Positions 20,360-28,220 of a DNA stretch of 35,373 nucleotides are shown piece after piece. The notes under the pieces are model-generated. The model saw nothing but the letters and a program-made list of their open reading frames with translations. It ran no database searches and was not told the origin of the DNA. Both the position numbers and the translations under genes were made by a program. The DNA is from Candidatus Adlerbacteria bacterium (GTDB taxonomy: Bacteria; Patescibacteriota; Minisyncoccia; Phycocordibacterales; SBAW01). How positions within the stretch are numbered: the first letter of the stretch is position 1; the number at the start of each line of letters is the position of its first letter. The DNA lies in contig CAISEE010000032.1 of NCBI GenBank assembly GCA_903884345.1, forward strand, positions 1-35,373, given 5' to 3'.

Positions 20360-23119
20360 ATGAACACCCGCTTCCTACAAAAATGCATCCTTCTGCTGGC
20401 CCTCAGCGTCTTCGTGCTATCGCCGTTCTTGATGCTTATGCCTTCTATTGCGCACGCAGAACCGGGCAGCCCGACGACGTACGGCGGCGCGAGCCCAGCA
20501 ACACCAGCTACACCCTCGGCAACACCAGCAACACCAGCTACACCAAACACACCAGTGAGCCAACCGGCGGCTGGAGGCGCCGGCAGCACCGCCGTCGGCG
20601 GGGGAAACTCGAACAGCAGCTGCTCCGGATGGAGTCCTAGCACCTGGGGTAACTGTATGATGGACCTCATCTACTTCTTTACGGTGGGTATCACGAGTTA
20701 TTTTGCCTACGCAGCGGGCTACATCTTTAGCTCGGGCGTCCTCATCACCCTCAACAGTGCCTCCTATACGCTCAGTTTCATCACGCAAGGCTGGGCCATC
20801 ATGCGTGATTTGGCCAACATGGGATTCATTCTCATCATCGTCTACATCGCCTTTACTATCATTTTCCAGGCAGAAACCTCGGGCACGATGAAATCGCTCG
20901 CGGCCGTGGTCATCATGGCGCTCCTCATCAATTTCAGCTTCTTCTTCTCGCGTCTGGTCATCGACGGCGGCAACATTCTAGCGATCCAGTTTTATAACGC
21001 CATCGACGTCACGAGTAAAACAACGAACATAGCCGCCTTGATCAAAGTGGGGTCAACCCAAATGAAAGACCTCACCGCCATGATCATGCAGGCGACTGGC
21101 GTGCAAACCATGCTCGGCAGCAACACCTTCGGCACCGCCTTTAGTGCCGGCAACTCGTGGGGGAGCACCTTCATCACGTTTCTCTTCATATACTGCATCG
21201 TCGCGATCGCGCTCATGGTACTTGGCGCAACCTTCCTTGTGGTGGGTATCAAATTCCTTTTGCGCATGGTGGCGCTGTGGTTCGTCATCATCATGGCGCC
21301 GCTTGCCTTCGTTGCGCGCGCTCTCGCCAACAATGCCAAGGCGGTGGGCTATTTCAATCAGTGGTTCGGACTTCTCATCAAGAACGCCTTTTACCCGGCG
21401 TTCTTCCTAGCGATGTTCTGGCTCATCAACCTCTTTGCGAGTGACATGGGGAGCGGCTCGGGAGCACTCGTCCAAAGCACCATGGCGGTCTTGGCAAACG
21501 CCGGCTCGGGAAGCGTCCCGAACGCGTCACTCATCGGCACCACCGCAGCAAATGTTGGCGTCAAAATGGCCATCATCATCGGGATGCTCTACTACGCGCT
21601 CAAACTCTCGGATTTCGCGAGCGGGCAGGGGAGCGCGATGACGAGCCAAGCCTTAGGTTGGACGGGACGCACTATTGCGGGCGCGCCGTTGCGCGGTGCC
21701 TTCGGCATGACGGGCTGGGCGGGTCGCGGCACGATTGGGCGCGCCGGCGCATGGGTCGCCGAGCGACCGGGACTCATTAACTCGGCGGCGGCCAACAACG
21801 TCTTCGCCCGCGGCGCGCTCAGTACGGCAAAAACCCTCAGCAAGAAGACCTTCGACCCGCGCGCACTCTCCTCGGTCGCGACCACGGCAGATAAAATCGG
21901 CATCAACGCCGGCAAGGCGGCACCGGGCGGCTACAAGGATCTCTTTGATGCCCGCGTGAAGCGTCGCGTGGAAGCCCCGGGCAAATATAAGCTGTCTGCA
22001 GCCGCAGTCGCATCGGCACAGCAAAGCGAGATGGACAAATTCGTGGCAAGTCTCACACCGGAGAAGCGCACCGAGCTCCAGGCAAAGAAGGATGCGTACG
22101 ACAAAGCCTACAAGGCAAGGGAGGCCGCAGCACAAGCATACCAAGACAATCCCGAGAAGGACGACAATAAAAAAGCGCTCGGCGTTGCAAAAGAGCAGGA
22201 AAGCGCCGCGAAAAAGGCCCTCAACGGCCAAATGAGTGGCTTCAACGACCGTATGAAGGTGGTCTCGGGGTCGCAGAACGCCGAGAACTATGCCAAAGCG
22301 ATTGAAAGCAGAAACTGGAAGAACGCCTGGGGTGTGGCAAATGGCGGCATGCCGTTTATGATTCCTGCGGCCGACAAAGAGGCGGCGCGACAGATTCGTG
22401 CCAAAAAAAATGATACCGAGCGCCTCTTTGACATCGTCGACCTCTCGCTGCAGCGACACCCGGCAGCCCCAGGAACACCGCCGGCACCGAATCCAACCCC
22501 CGACCAGACGCCGCCGCCTCCGGGCCCAACGCCGACACCGCCACCAACCCCGGGACCAACGCCCACTCCAACCCCAAATCCCGCACCGACTTCTTCTCCG
22601 GCACCAGCGCCCGCTCCGACACCTACCGCAGCGCGTGCCGACCTTGGTGCCAGCAGCGACCATATCGCGCAGGCCCTCAAAGACATGACCGCGGCGCAGG
22701 CGAAATCGGCAACCATGGAGAAAGAGCACCACGATATACAACTCGCCACGATCAAGGGCATCGAAACGCACAGCAAACAGCAGGCCGACCTTGCCGCAAA
22801 AACGCTCGCAACCCTGAAAGAGAGTACGACCGCCGCCAAAGAAAACGCCACCATGTCCAAGGGCATCTTCGAACTCCTGCGCAAGCAAAGCGAAGCTCAG
22901 GCGGTGCAAACCGAAAAACAGGCCGCAACCCCAACCCCCACAACGCACTTCACTGTCTCGACCACACCTACCACATCGACGACGCCCGCCTTCACGCAGC
23001 AACAGATCGGCTACGATTGGCAGGAAAAGACAAACCTCACCATAATCCCCGCCGGCGTACCGTTTGAGACGCGGGTGGTTAACGGGAAGACCGAGATACG
23101 CCTCACACCAAAGCTATAA
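20360..23119 (+). CDS. VirB6/TrbL-like polytopic channel protein with long C-terminal extension
   Basis: 919-aa inner-membrane protein. The signal peptide (ending PSIAHA) is followed by a Thr/Pro/Ala linker and at least six transmembrane helices between about 100 and 420, e.g. IMRDLANMGFILIIVYIAF, SLAAVVIMALLINFSFFFS, TFLFIYCIVAIALMVLGATF and FYPAFFLAMFWLINLFA. This matches the TrbL/VirB6 plan, in which the protein forms part of the translocation channel. After the membrane part come a charged helical region (about 540-680), a Pro/Thr run (about 710-757) and a helical tail (about 760-880) ending in a short beta segment. ATG 20360 is chosen because it starts the signal peptide; an in-frame GTG at 20333 would overlap the previous gene. 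No SD. Confidence 0.82.
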   Translation: MNTRFLQKCILLLALSVFVLSPFLMLMPSIAHAEPGSPTTYGGASPATPATPSATPATPATPNTPVSQPAAGGAGSTAVGGGNSNSSCSGWSPSTWGNCMMDLIYFFTVGITSYFAYAAGYIFSSGVLITLNSASYTLSFITQGWAIMRDLANMGFILIIVYIAFTIIFQAETSGTMKSLAAVVIMALLINFSFFFSRLVIDGGNILAIQFYNAIDVTSKTTNIAALIKVGSTQMKDLTAMIMQATGVQTMLGSNTFGTAFSAGNSWGSTFITFLFIYCIVAIALMVLGATFLVVGIKFLLRMVALWFVIIMAPLAFVARALANNAKAVGYFNQWFGLLIKNAFYPAFFLAMFWLINLFASDMGSGSGALVQSTMAVLANAGSGSVPNASLIGTTAANVGVKMAIIIGMLYYALKLSDFASGQGSAMTSQALGWTGRTIAGAPLRGAFGMTGWAGRGTIGRAGAWVAERPGLINSAAANNVFARGALSTAKTLSKKTFDPRALSSVATTADKIGINAGKAAPGGYKDLFDARVKRRVEAPGKYKLSAAAVASAQQSEMDKFVASLTPEKRTELQAKKDAYDKAYKAREAAAQAYQDNPEKDDNKKALGVAKEQESAAKKALNGQMSGFNDRMKVVSGSQNAENYAKAIESRNWKNAWGVANGGMPFMIPAADKEAARQIRAKKNDTERLFDIVDLSLQRHPAAPGTPPAPNPTPDQTPPPPGPTPTPPPTPGPTPTPTPNPAPTSSPAPAPAPTPTAARADLGASSDHIAQALKDMTAAQAKSATMEKEHHDIQLATIKGIETHSKQQADLAAKTLATLKESTTAAKENATMSKGIFELLRKQSEAQAVQTEKQAATPTPTTHFTVSTTPTTSTTPAFTQQQIGYDWQEKTNLTIIPAGVPFETRVVNGKTEIRLTPKL

Positions 23120-23146
23120 GCCACATTATTGAATAAGCAACCTTCT

Positions 23147-23680
23147 ATGGACGCACAAATCGAGCAAAAGATTAAGACACGACTCGCCGAACTGCCGGCA
23201 GACATCCGACAGGCGATTGAGTCGGCCGAGCTGTCGCAAAAAATCCGCCTCATCGGCGAGACGCACCACCTCCATATCGATCAAATCGGCATCCTCAGCG
23301 ACGAGATTGCGATGATTATGCTCGGCTTCTCGGACCCCGACGACTTTCACCGCGCGATTAGCACGCAACTGGAAATGGGCCCCGACGAGGTCGCACAGAT
23401 CGAGGAGTCGGTCAGCCACGACATATTGCTTCCCATTCGCGAGTCGATGAAGCTCTTTATGGAGGCGCGCGCCGCAAAGGCAAGTGAGCATGGCCCGGCA
23501 GTAGCAATGACACCTGCGGCCGCACCCGTCCCACACACCGCACCTGTGCCAATCGCCACCCCAACGCCCGCACCAGCACCGATGCCGAATGCCGAGACAA
23601 TTCTTCAAACACCGACCATCACCGCACCCGTACCGCAACCTGTGTCGCGACCGGACCCGTATCGCGAACCGATTGCATAA
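23147..23680 (+). CDS. Hypothetical helical protein with Pro/Ala-rich tail
   Basis: 177-aa soluble protein. The first ~115 residues form a compact helical domain (MDAQIEQKIKTRLAELPADI, AIESAELSQKIRLIGETHHL, IMLGFSDPDDFHRAISTQLE, LLPIRESMKLFMEA). The remainder is Pro/Ala/Thr-rich and disordered, so the domain may tether to a partner. To my recollection similar proteins with 'lp.diq.ai.s...........l..dq...l..e......G...p' occur beside T4SS genes in Patescibacteria, function unknown. ATG 23147 is preferred to an in-frame TTG at 23129; neither has an SD. It lies 27 bp after the VirB6-like gene and 41 bp before prgI, which has its own -10 box. Confidence 0.7.
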   Translation: MDAQIEQKIKTRLAELPADIRQAIESAELSQKIRLIGETHHLHIDQIGILSDEIAMIMLGFSDPDDFHRAISTQLEMGPDEVAQIEESVSHDILLPIRESMKLFMEARAAKASEHGPAVAMTPAAAPVPHTAPVPIATPTPAPAPMPNAETILQTPTITAPVPQPVSRPDPYREPIA

Positions 23681-23707
23681 CGCGCGTTGCTGTGCGTGTG
23701 TGTGCGG

Positions 23708-23713
23708 TATACT
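23708..23713 (+). promoter_or_regulatory. -10 box of the prgI gene
   Basis: TATACT, 8 nt before ATG 23722. A GAGGG at 23715-23719 is too close to the ATG for a normal SD. Likely start of the prgI-virB4 transcript. Confidence 0.5.
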
Positions 23714-23721
23714 AGAGGGTA

Positions 23722-24165
23722 ATGCGGTATCAAGTTCCTCAATTCATTGAGGTCGAAGACAAGATATTCGGCCCACTGACGCTGAAGCAATTCATCTACC
23801 TCGCCGGTGGGGCAGGGTTATGTTTGGCGTTCTTCATGCTCTTGCCGATGTACGTGGCAATAACCTTGTCGATGCCGGTGGCCGGGTTCTCGTTGGCGCT
23901 CGCGTTCTACACAGTCAACGGGCGCCCCTTCATCATCGCGGTCGAACATGCGTTTAACTACGTCATTAACCCCAAGCTCTACCTTTGGAAGCAGCGCCCA
24001 CCCTCTGTAAAGCAGCAATCGACCGACGTGGCAGCACAGCCGCAACTCATGAGCGTGCCGCAACTCTCGGAGAGTCGACTCAAAGATCTGTCATGGTCGC
24101 TCAACATCAAAGACCGCGTCAAAATGGGCGTCACCGATTCGGCACGCGACGGGTTCGAGATATAA
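23722..24165 (+). CDS. PrgI-family (VirB3-like) membrane protein
   Basis: 147-aa protein of the PrgI family, the VirB3-like T4SS subunit of gram-positive-type systems, which sits in the membrane next to VirB4. The hallmark start MRYQVPQFIEVEDKIFGPLT is clear. Two transmembrane helices follow (about 25-45, LAGGAGLCLAFFMLL, and 47-70, MYVAITLSMPVAGFSLALAF), then the conserved NGRPF and a cytoplasmic tail with WSLNIKDRVKMGV. It is followed by the TraC-like and VirB4 genes, with stop-CCT-ATG spacing to the next gene (TAACCTATG at 24163-24171), the same junction as between virB4 and the next gene. Confidence 0.9.
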   Translation: MRYQVPQFIEVEDKIFGPLTLKQFIYLAGGAGLCLAFFMLLPMYVAITLSMPVAGFSLALAFYTVNGRPFIIAVEHAFNYVINPKLYLWKQRPPSVKQQSTDVAAQPQLMSVPQLSESRLKDLSWSLNIKDRVKMGVTDSARDGFEI

Positions 24166-24168
24166 CCT

Positions 24169-24831
24169 ATGCCTGATCAAAAAGTAAAATCCGAAGCGAC
24201 GCAGGCGTTCGTACCCATCAAAGAGGTGCGCGACGGCGTCGTCATCCTCAAAGACGGGAGCATGCGCACACTCCTCATGGCCTCGTCGATCAACTTGGCG
24301 CTCAAATCCCAAGACGAGCAGATGGCCATCATCCAGCAGTTCCAAAGCTTTCTCAACTCGCTCGAGTTCACCGTGCAGTTCTTCGTCGAGTCGCGCGGCC
24401 TCGACATCCGCCCCTACATCGCACTTTTGGAGGCCCGCTACACCAGCGAGCTCGATGACCTCATGAAGATTCAGATTCGCGAGTACATCGCGTTCATCAA
24501 AGACTTCACCGAGCGCTCCAACATCATGACGAAGAACTTCTTCATCGTGGTGCCCTACGACCCGGCACTCATCGCGCGCGGCGGGGGACTGAGTGGCGCC
24601 TTGGGCAACCTCGTGCCGACCAGCAACCCCACCTTGGGGACGCTCACCAACGAGCAGTTCGAGGAGTACCGCTCGCAGCTCGAGCAGCGCGTCTCGGTCA
24701 TCGAACAAGGGTTGGTTCGAACCGGCGTGCGCGTGGTGGGCCTGGGCACCGAGGAGGTAATCGAACTCTTCTACAAACTTTTCAATCCGGGCGAGCTTGA
24801 GAAGCCGCTACAATTAAACCAAATAGGCTAA
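24169..24831 (+). CDS. TraC/VirB4 N-terminal-domain-like protein (separate polypeptide)
   Basis: 220-aa cytoplasmic protein resembling the TraC-like domain at the N-terminus of VirB4/TraC ATPases. It begins with a small beta-rich segment (FVPIKEVRDGVVILKDGSMR), followed by 'lMASSINLALKSQDEQMAII' and a helix-rich half (RYTSELDDLMKIQIREYIAF, NIMTKNFFIVVPYD). It ends with a Gln/Leu helix and GVRVVGLGTEEVIELFY. No Walker motifs are present. It lies directly between prgI and virB4 (3 nt after the prgI stop; 4 nt before the VirB4 ATG) and is probably a VirB4 partner that interacts at the membrane. The split arrangement is typical of Patescibacteria-style clusters as far as I recall. Confidence 0.78.
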   Translation: MPDQKVKSEATQAFVPIKEVRDGVVILKDGSMRTLLMASSINLALKSQDEQMAIIQQFQSFLNSLEFTVQFFVESRGLDIRPYIALLEARYTSELDDLMKIQIREYIAFIKDFTERSNIMTKNFFIVVPYDPALIARGGGLSGALGNLVPTSNPTLGTLTNEQFEEYRSQLEQRVSVIEQGLVRTGVRVVGLGTEEVIELFYKLFNPGELEKPLQLNQIG

Positions 24832-24835
24832 TACC

Positions 24836-26647
24836 ATGGGAATGCTCGATTTTCTAAAACAAAACACGACCCCGACCCAGGCCTCGATGGCGCCCATTTT
24901 GCCCGAGCAGATCTACAAGCAGGGCATCCTTGAGCTCCAAGACGTCATCGCGCCCTCGGCGCTAAAAATCACGCCGCGCGAGATCAACCTCGGCGACAAG
25001 ATCGCGCGCACCTTCTTCGTCATGTCCTACCCGCGCACCCTCACCGACTCGTGGTTCGCGCCCATCATCAACCTCGACCGCGTGCTCGACATCTCGGTCT
25101 TCATCCACCCCATCGACTCCTCCGAGATTCTAAAAAAATTCCAAAAGAAAGTGGCCGAGGTGCAGTCACAGATCATGACTCGCGAGGAGAAAGGGCTCGT
25201 GCGCGACCCCATCCTCGACACCGCCTACCGCGACATCGAGGATTTGCGCGACCAGCTCCAACAGGCCGAGGAGAAAATCTTCGATGTCGGGGTCTACATC
25301 ACCGTCTACGGCAGCAAGGTCGAGGAGCTCGACAAGGCCGAGTCCGAGATCAAGTCGATGCTCGAGTCACGCCTCATCTACGTCAAACCGGCGCTCTTTC
25401 AGCAAGAGCAGGGGTTCCGCAGCACGCTTCCCTTGGGCCGCGACGAGTTGGCGGTCGACTCCAAACTGAACTCCTCGCCGCTCTCGTCGATCTTCCCGTT
25501 CGTCTCCTTCGACCTTACGTCAGACAAAGGCATCCTCTACGGCGTCAACCGTCACAACGCCTCGCTCGTCCTCTTCGACCGCTTCTCGCTTGAAAACTAC
25601 AACTCGGTCATCTTTGCGAAGTCCGGCTCGGGCAAATCCTACACCACCAAACTCGAAATCCTGCGCACCCTCATGTTCGATACCGAAGTGTTGGTCATCG
25701 ACCCCGAGCGCGAGTACGAATTCCTAGCCCAGGCCGTGGGTGGGCGCTACTTTAATATCTCGCTCAATTCCGAGCACCACATCAACCCGTTTGACTTGGC
25801 CGTGCCACGCGAGGATGAGAGTGCTGCCGACATTTTGCGCTCCAATATCGTGGCGCTGGTGGGCCTCTTTCGCATCATGCTCTCGGGGCTTACCCCCGAG
25901 GAGGATGCCATCATCGATCGCGCCATCACCGAAACCTACGCGCTCAAGGACATCACGCCGGACTCCAACTTCGCCGAGATCGAGCCGCCGCTCCTCTCCG
26001 ACTTCGAGATGGTGTTGGCTGGCATGGATGGCTCGGAGTCACTCGTGCAGCGCCTCTCCAAGTACACCAAGGGCACCTGGTCGGGATTCATCAACAAACC
26101 GACCAACGTCGATATCAACAAGAAGTTCGTCGTCTTTTCAGTGCGCGACATGGAGGACGACCTCAAGCCGGTGGCGATGTACATCATCACGCACTTCATT
26201 TGGAACGCGGTGCGCAAAGTCCTCAAGAAGCGCCTCTTGGTCATCGACGAGGCGTGGTGGATGATGAAATCCGACGACACCGCCTCCTTCCTCTATGGGC
26301 TCGCCAAGCGCGGTCGTAAGTACTATTTGGGGCTGGCGACTATTACCCAAGACGTCGACGACTTCCTCAAGTCGCCGTACGGGTTGCCGATGATCACCAA
26401 CTCCTCGATTCAGCTCTTGCTGAAGCAGTCGCCGACCACCATCGACAATTTGCAAAAAACCTTCAACCTCTCGGACGAGGAGAAGTTCTTGTTGCTCGAA
26501 TCCGATGTGGGGGAGGGGATCTTCTTTGCCGGCCTCAAACACGTGGCCATCAAAGTCATTGCCTCCTACACCGAGGATCAGATTATCACCTCAGACCCCT
26601 CGCAGATTTTGGCGCTGCGAAAGAAACGCGACGAGGTGCCCCAGTAA
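24836..26647 (+). CDS. virB4: VirB4/TraC-family T4SS ATPase
   Basis: 603-aa cytoplasmic ATPase that powers assembly and/or transport in type IV secretion systems. Residues 1-240 are the N-terminal domain (SALKITPREINLGDKIARTF, QLQQAEEKIFDVGVYITVYG). The RecA-like motor has Walker A AKSGSGKSYTTK (about 261-272), then VLVIDPEREYEFLA, and Walker B RLLVIDEAWWMMK (about 465-477). GLATITQDVDDFLKSPYG is the conserved sensor region. The length is at the small end because part of the usual N-domain is encoded separately just upstream. No SD. The stop is followed by CCT and the ATG of the next gene. No VirD4/TraG coupling ATPase was found in the window. Confidence 0.95.
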   Translation: MGMLDFLKQNTTPTQASMAPILPEQIYKQGILELQDVIAPSALKITPREINLGDKIARTFFVMSYPRTLTDSWFAPIINLDRVLDISVFIHPIDSSEILKKFQKKVAEVQSQIMTREEKGLVRDPILDTAYRDIEDLRDQLQQAEEKIFDVGVYITVYGSKVEELDKAESEIKSMLESRLIYVKPALFQQEQGFRSTLPLGRDELAVDSKLNSSPLSSIFPFVSFDLTSDKGILYGVNRHNASLVLFDRFSLENYNSVIFAKSGSGKSYTTKLEILRTLMFDTEVLVIDPEREYEFLAQAVGGRYFNISLNSEHHINPFDLAVPREDESAADILRSNIVALVGLFRIMLSGLTPEEDAIIDRAITETYALKDITPDSNFAEIEPPLLSDFEMVLAGMDGSESLVQRLSKYTKGTWSGFINKPTNVDINKKFVVFSVRDMEDDLKPVAMYIITHFIWNAVRKVLKKRLLVIDEAWWMMKSDDTASFLYGLAKRGRKYYLGLATITQDVDDFLKSPYGLPMITNSSIQLLLKQSPTTIDNLQKTFNLSDEEKFLLLESDVGEGIFFAGLKHVAIKVIASYTEDQIITSDPSQILALRKKRDEVPQ

Positions 26648-26650
26648 CCT

Positions 26651-27175
26651 ATGTTGTGGCCGCTCTACTTCCTCTTCGCCGGATTCATCGATGCGCTCGA
26701 ATTCGGTCTGACTTCCGCCATTATCGGTATGGTCGGCGCATCGACCGCCCTCGTCGGCACCCCCATCGGTTTCGCGATCGCAATCATCATCGATACGTGT
26801 CTGAGTCTCACTTTTGGTGTTGCCCTCATGACGATCATGCTTTTGTGCGGCAATCTCGACCTCGGGTCTGGCGCGGGCTTCCTTATTTTCAAACTCATCC
26901 CCGGGCTCGACATCATGCCCGGGTTTACCGGCATGGTCGGCATGAGTTACCTCAGAAAGCAGGCAGAGCAGGGTTCGAGCATCCTTTCGAAACTCACACA
27001 AACTGCGCTGGCGGCGCGCGGTCTCGGGAAAAGTAGTGGTACTCTTACTAAGGCGAATCATCCCGCGCCGCCGCGCGCACCCTCGCCGCGCGCACCCGTA
27101 AACACACGTCCTGCGGCAAACGATAACCACCATGTACCCCTTGTTTCGATCGACGGTATCAAAAAAGCCTCGTAA
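26651..27175 (+). CDS. Small polytopic membrane protein of the T4SS-like cluster
   Basis: 174-aa protein, not recognised. Hydrophobic segments at about 1-25 (LWPLYFLFAGFIDALEFGLT), 26-50 (IIGMVGASTALVGTPIGFAI) and 52-70 (DTCLSLTFGVALMTIMLLCG) make up to three or four membrane helices. The segment FKLIPGLDIMPGFTGMVGMS is a re-entrant or short hydrophobic turn. The C-terminal ~70 residues are basic and Pro/Ala-rich (PAPPRAPSPRAPVNTRPAAN), presumably cytoplasmic. Stop-start spacing to virB4 is TAA-CCT-ATG, so it is translationally linked to the motor. It may be a membrane accessory subunit; function is not inferable from sequence. Confidence 0.72.
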   Translation: MLWPLYFLFAGFIDALEFGLTSAIIGMVGASTALVGTPIGFAIAIIIDTCLSLTFGVALMTIMLLCGNLDLGSGAGFLIFKLIPGLDIMPGFTGMVGMSYLRKQAEQGSSILSKLTQTALAARGLGKSSGTLTKANHPAPPRAPSPRAPVNTRPAANDNHHVPLVSIDGIKKAS

Positions 27176-27179
27176 CCCT

Positions 27180-28211
27180 ATGCGTCTCACTCGTATCCTC
27201 CCGCTCCTCGTACTCCTCGCCCTCTTCGGCGGGGGATTGGTTCGCGCACAATCAACCGGCGCCGAGACCGATCCGGTGCGCTATATCATCTCACCCGAAA
27301 ACCCGGGCCCCAACGAGATCGTCGAGATCGAGGTGCAGGGCGTGGGCGACTTCCTCGGCAACTCGACCATCTCGTGGCTGCAAAACGGGAAGACCGCGCA
27401 ATCGGAAATCGGTAAGACCATCTTTACCTTCAGAACCGGCGGCGTCGGCACCCGCACCCTCATTCATTTGGACATCAATTCATCGACACGAGGGACCATC
27501 GCGCACGATTTCGTGTTCGCACCCTCAGTCATGAACCTTGTGTGGGAAGCAGACACCTCGGCCCCTCCGCTCTACCCGGGCAAAACGCTCTACAGCGCCG
27601 GCTCGCAGGTGACCGTCGTCGCCTTCCCGGTGGTGGTCTCGGGCGGCGCGCTCGTCTCGGCAAGCAAGCTCTCGTACCAATGGACGCTCAACGACGAGCT
27701 GCAAACCGCAGATTCGGGACTCGGCAAAAATACCTTCACCTTCGACGGCAACCAGCTCAAGACGGCCGAGTCGATCTCAGTCGACGCATACCTCGGCGGC
27801 ACCGTCGTGGCGCACGGCGATCTTACCATCCCCGCGACGACGCCCTACATCATCTTTTACGACCAAGACCCACTGCGCGGCGAACTCCTCGACCACGCCA
27901 TCGTCGACACCTACAACCTCACCGACAAAGAAATTACGTTCCGAGCCGAGCCCTACTTCTTCTCCAACGCGAGCCTCGCGCGCGGCGCCGTCACGTATGA
28001 CTGGACGCTCAATGGCGACGAAACGACGGGCCCCGAATCCTCGCAGGGGATTCTTACGCTGCGCCAAACGGGGCAGGCGACCGGTGCCGCGAACGTGGCC
28101 GTGAGCATCCAAAACACCGACATCGCCAAAATCATCCAAGGCGCCACCGCCGCCCTCCAGATCACCTTCGGGCAGTCCGGCTCCTCGCTGACACACTTGT
28201 TTGGTTTATAA
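27180..28211 (+). CDS. Exported protein with three Ig-like beta-sandwich repeats
   Basis: 343-aa secreted protein. ATG 27180 gives a signal peptide (MRLTRILPLLVLLALFGGGL, cleavage near VRAQS). The mature part has three similar units, each with an aromatic-Trp-x-x-Asn signature: ISWLQNGKT (about 76-84), YQWTLNDE (about 169-176) and YDWTLNGDE (about 278-286). Each unit ends in a beta-strand pattern such as IFTFRTGGVGTRTLIHLDI or SISVDAYLGG. This is the look of PKD/Ig-like domains that build extracellular stalks or adhesins. A connecting segment (PYIIFYDQDPLRGELLDHA) divides units 2 and 3. A cell-surface component of the secretion/pilus machine is likely. The next gene's -10 (TATAAT) overlaps the stop codon. 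Confidence 0.75.
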   Translation: MRLTRILPLLVLLALFGGGLVRAQSTGAETDPVRYIISPENPGPNEIVEIEVQGVGDFLGNSTISWLQNGKTAQSEIGKTIFTFRTGGVGTRTLIHLDINSSTRGTIAHDFVFAPSVMNLVWEADTSAPPLYPGKTLYSAGSQVTVVAFPVVVSGGALVSASKLSYQWTLNDELQTADSGLGKNTFTFDGNQLKTAESISVDAYLGGTVVAHGDLTIPATTPYIIFYDQDPLRGELLDHAIVDTYNLTDKEITFRAEPYFFSNASLARGAVTYDWTLNGDETTGPESSQGILTLRQTGQATGAANVAVSIQNTDIAKIIQGATAALQITFGQSGSSLTHLFGL

Positions 28212-28212
28212 T
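28207..28212 (+). promoter_or_regulatory. -10 box upstream of the pilin gene
   Basis: TATAAT, overlapping the stop codon of the previous gene, 8 nt before ATG 28221. The pilin could thus be made from its own leaderless transcript, which would suit a subunit needed in excess. Confidence 0.5.
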
Positions 28213-28220
28213 ACGAAACA

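Noticed and set aside
22480-22640. Possible minisatellite
   Set aside because: Pro/Thr codon run of the VirB6-like linker; unit length varies.
21653-23002. 449-codon open frame on the minus strand
   Set aside because: Lies fully antisense to the VirB6-like gene. It is open because of GC- and Pro-rich codon bias and reads as Arg/Gly/Cys-rich nonsense.
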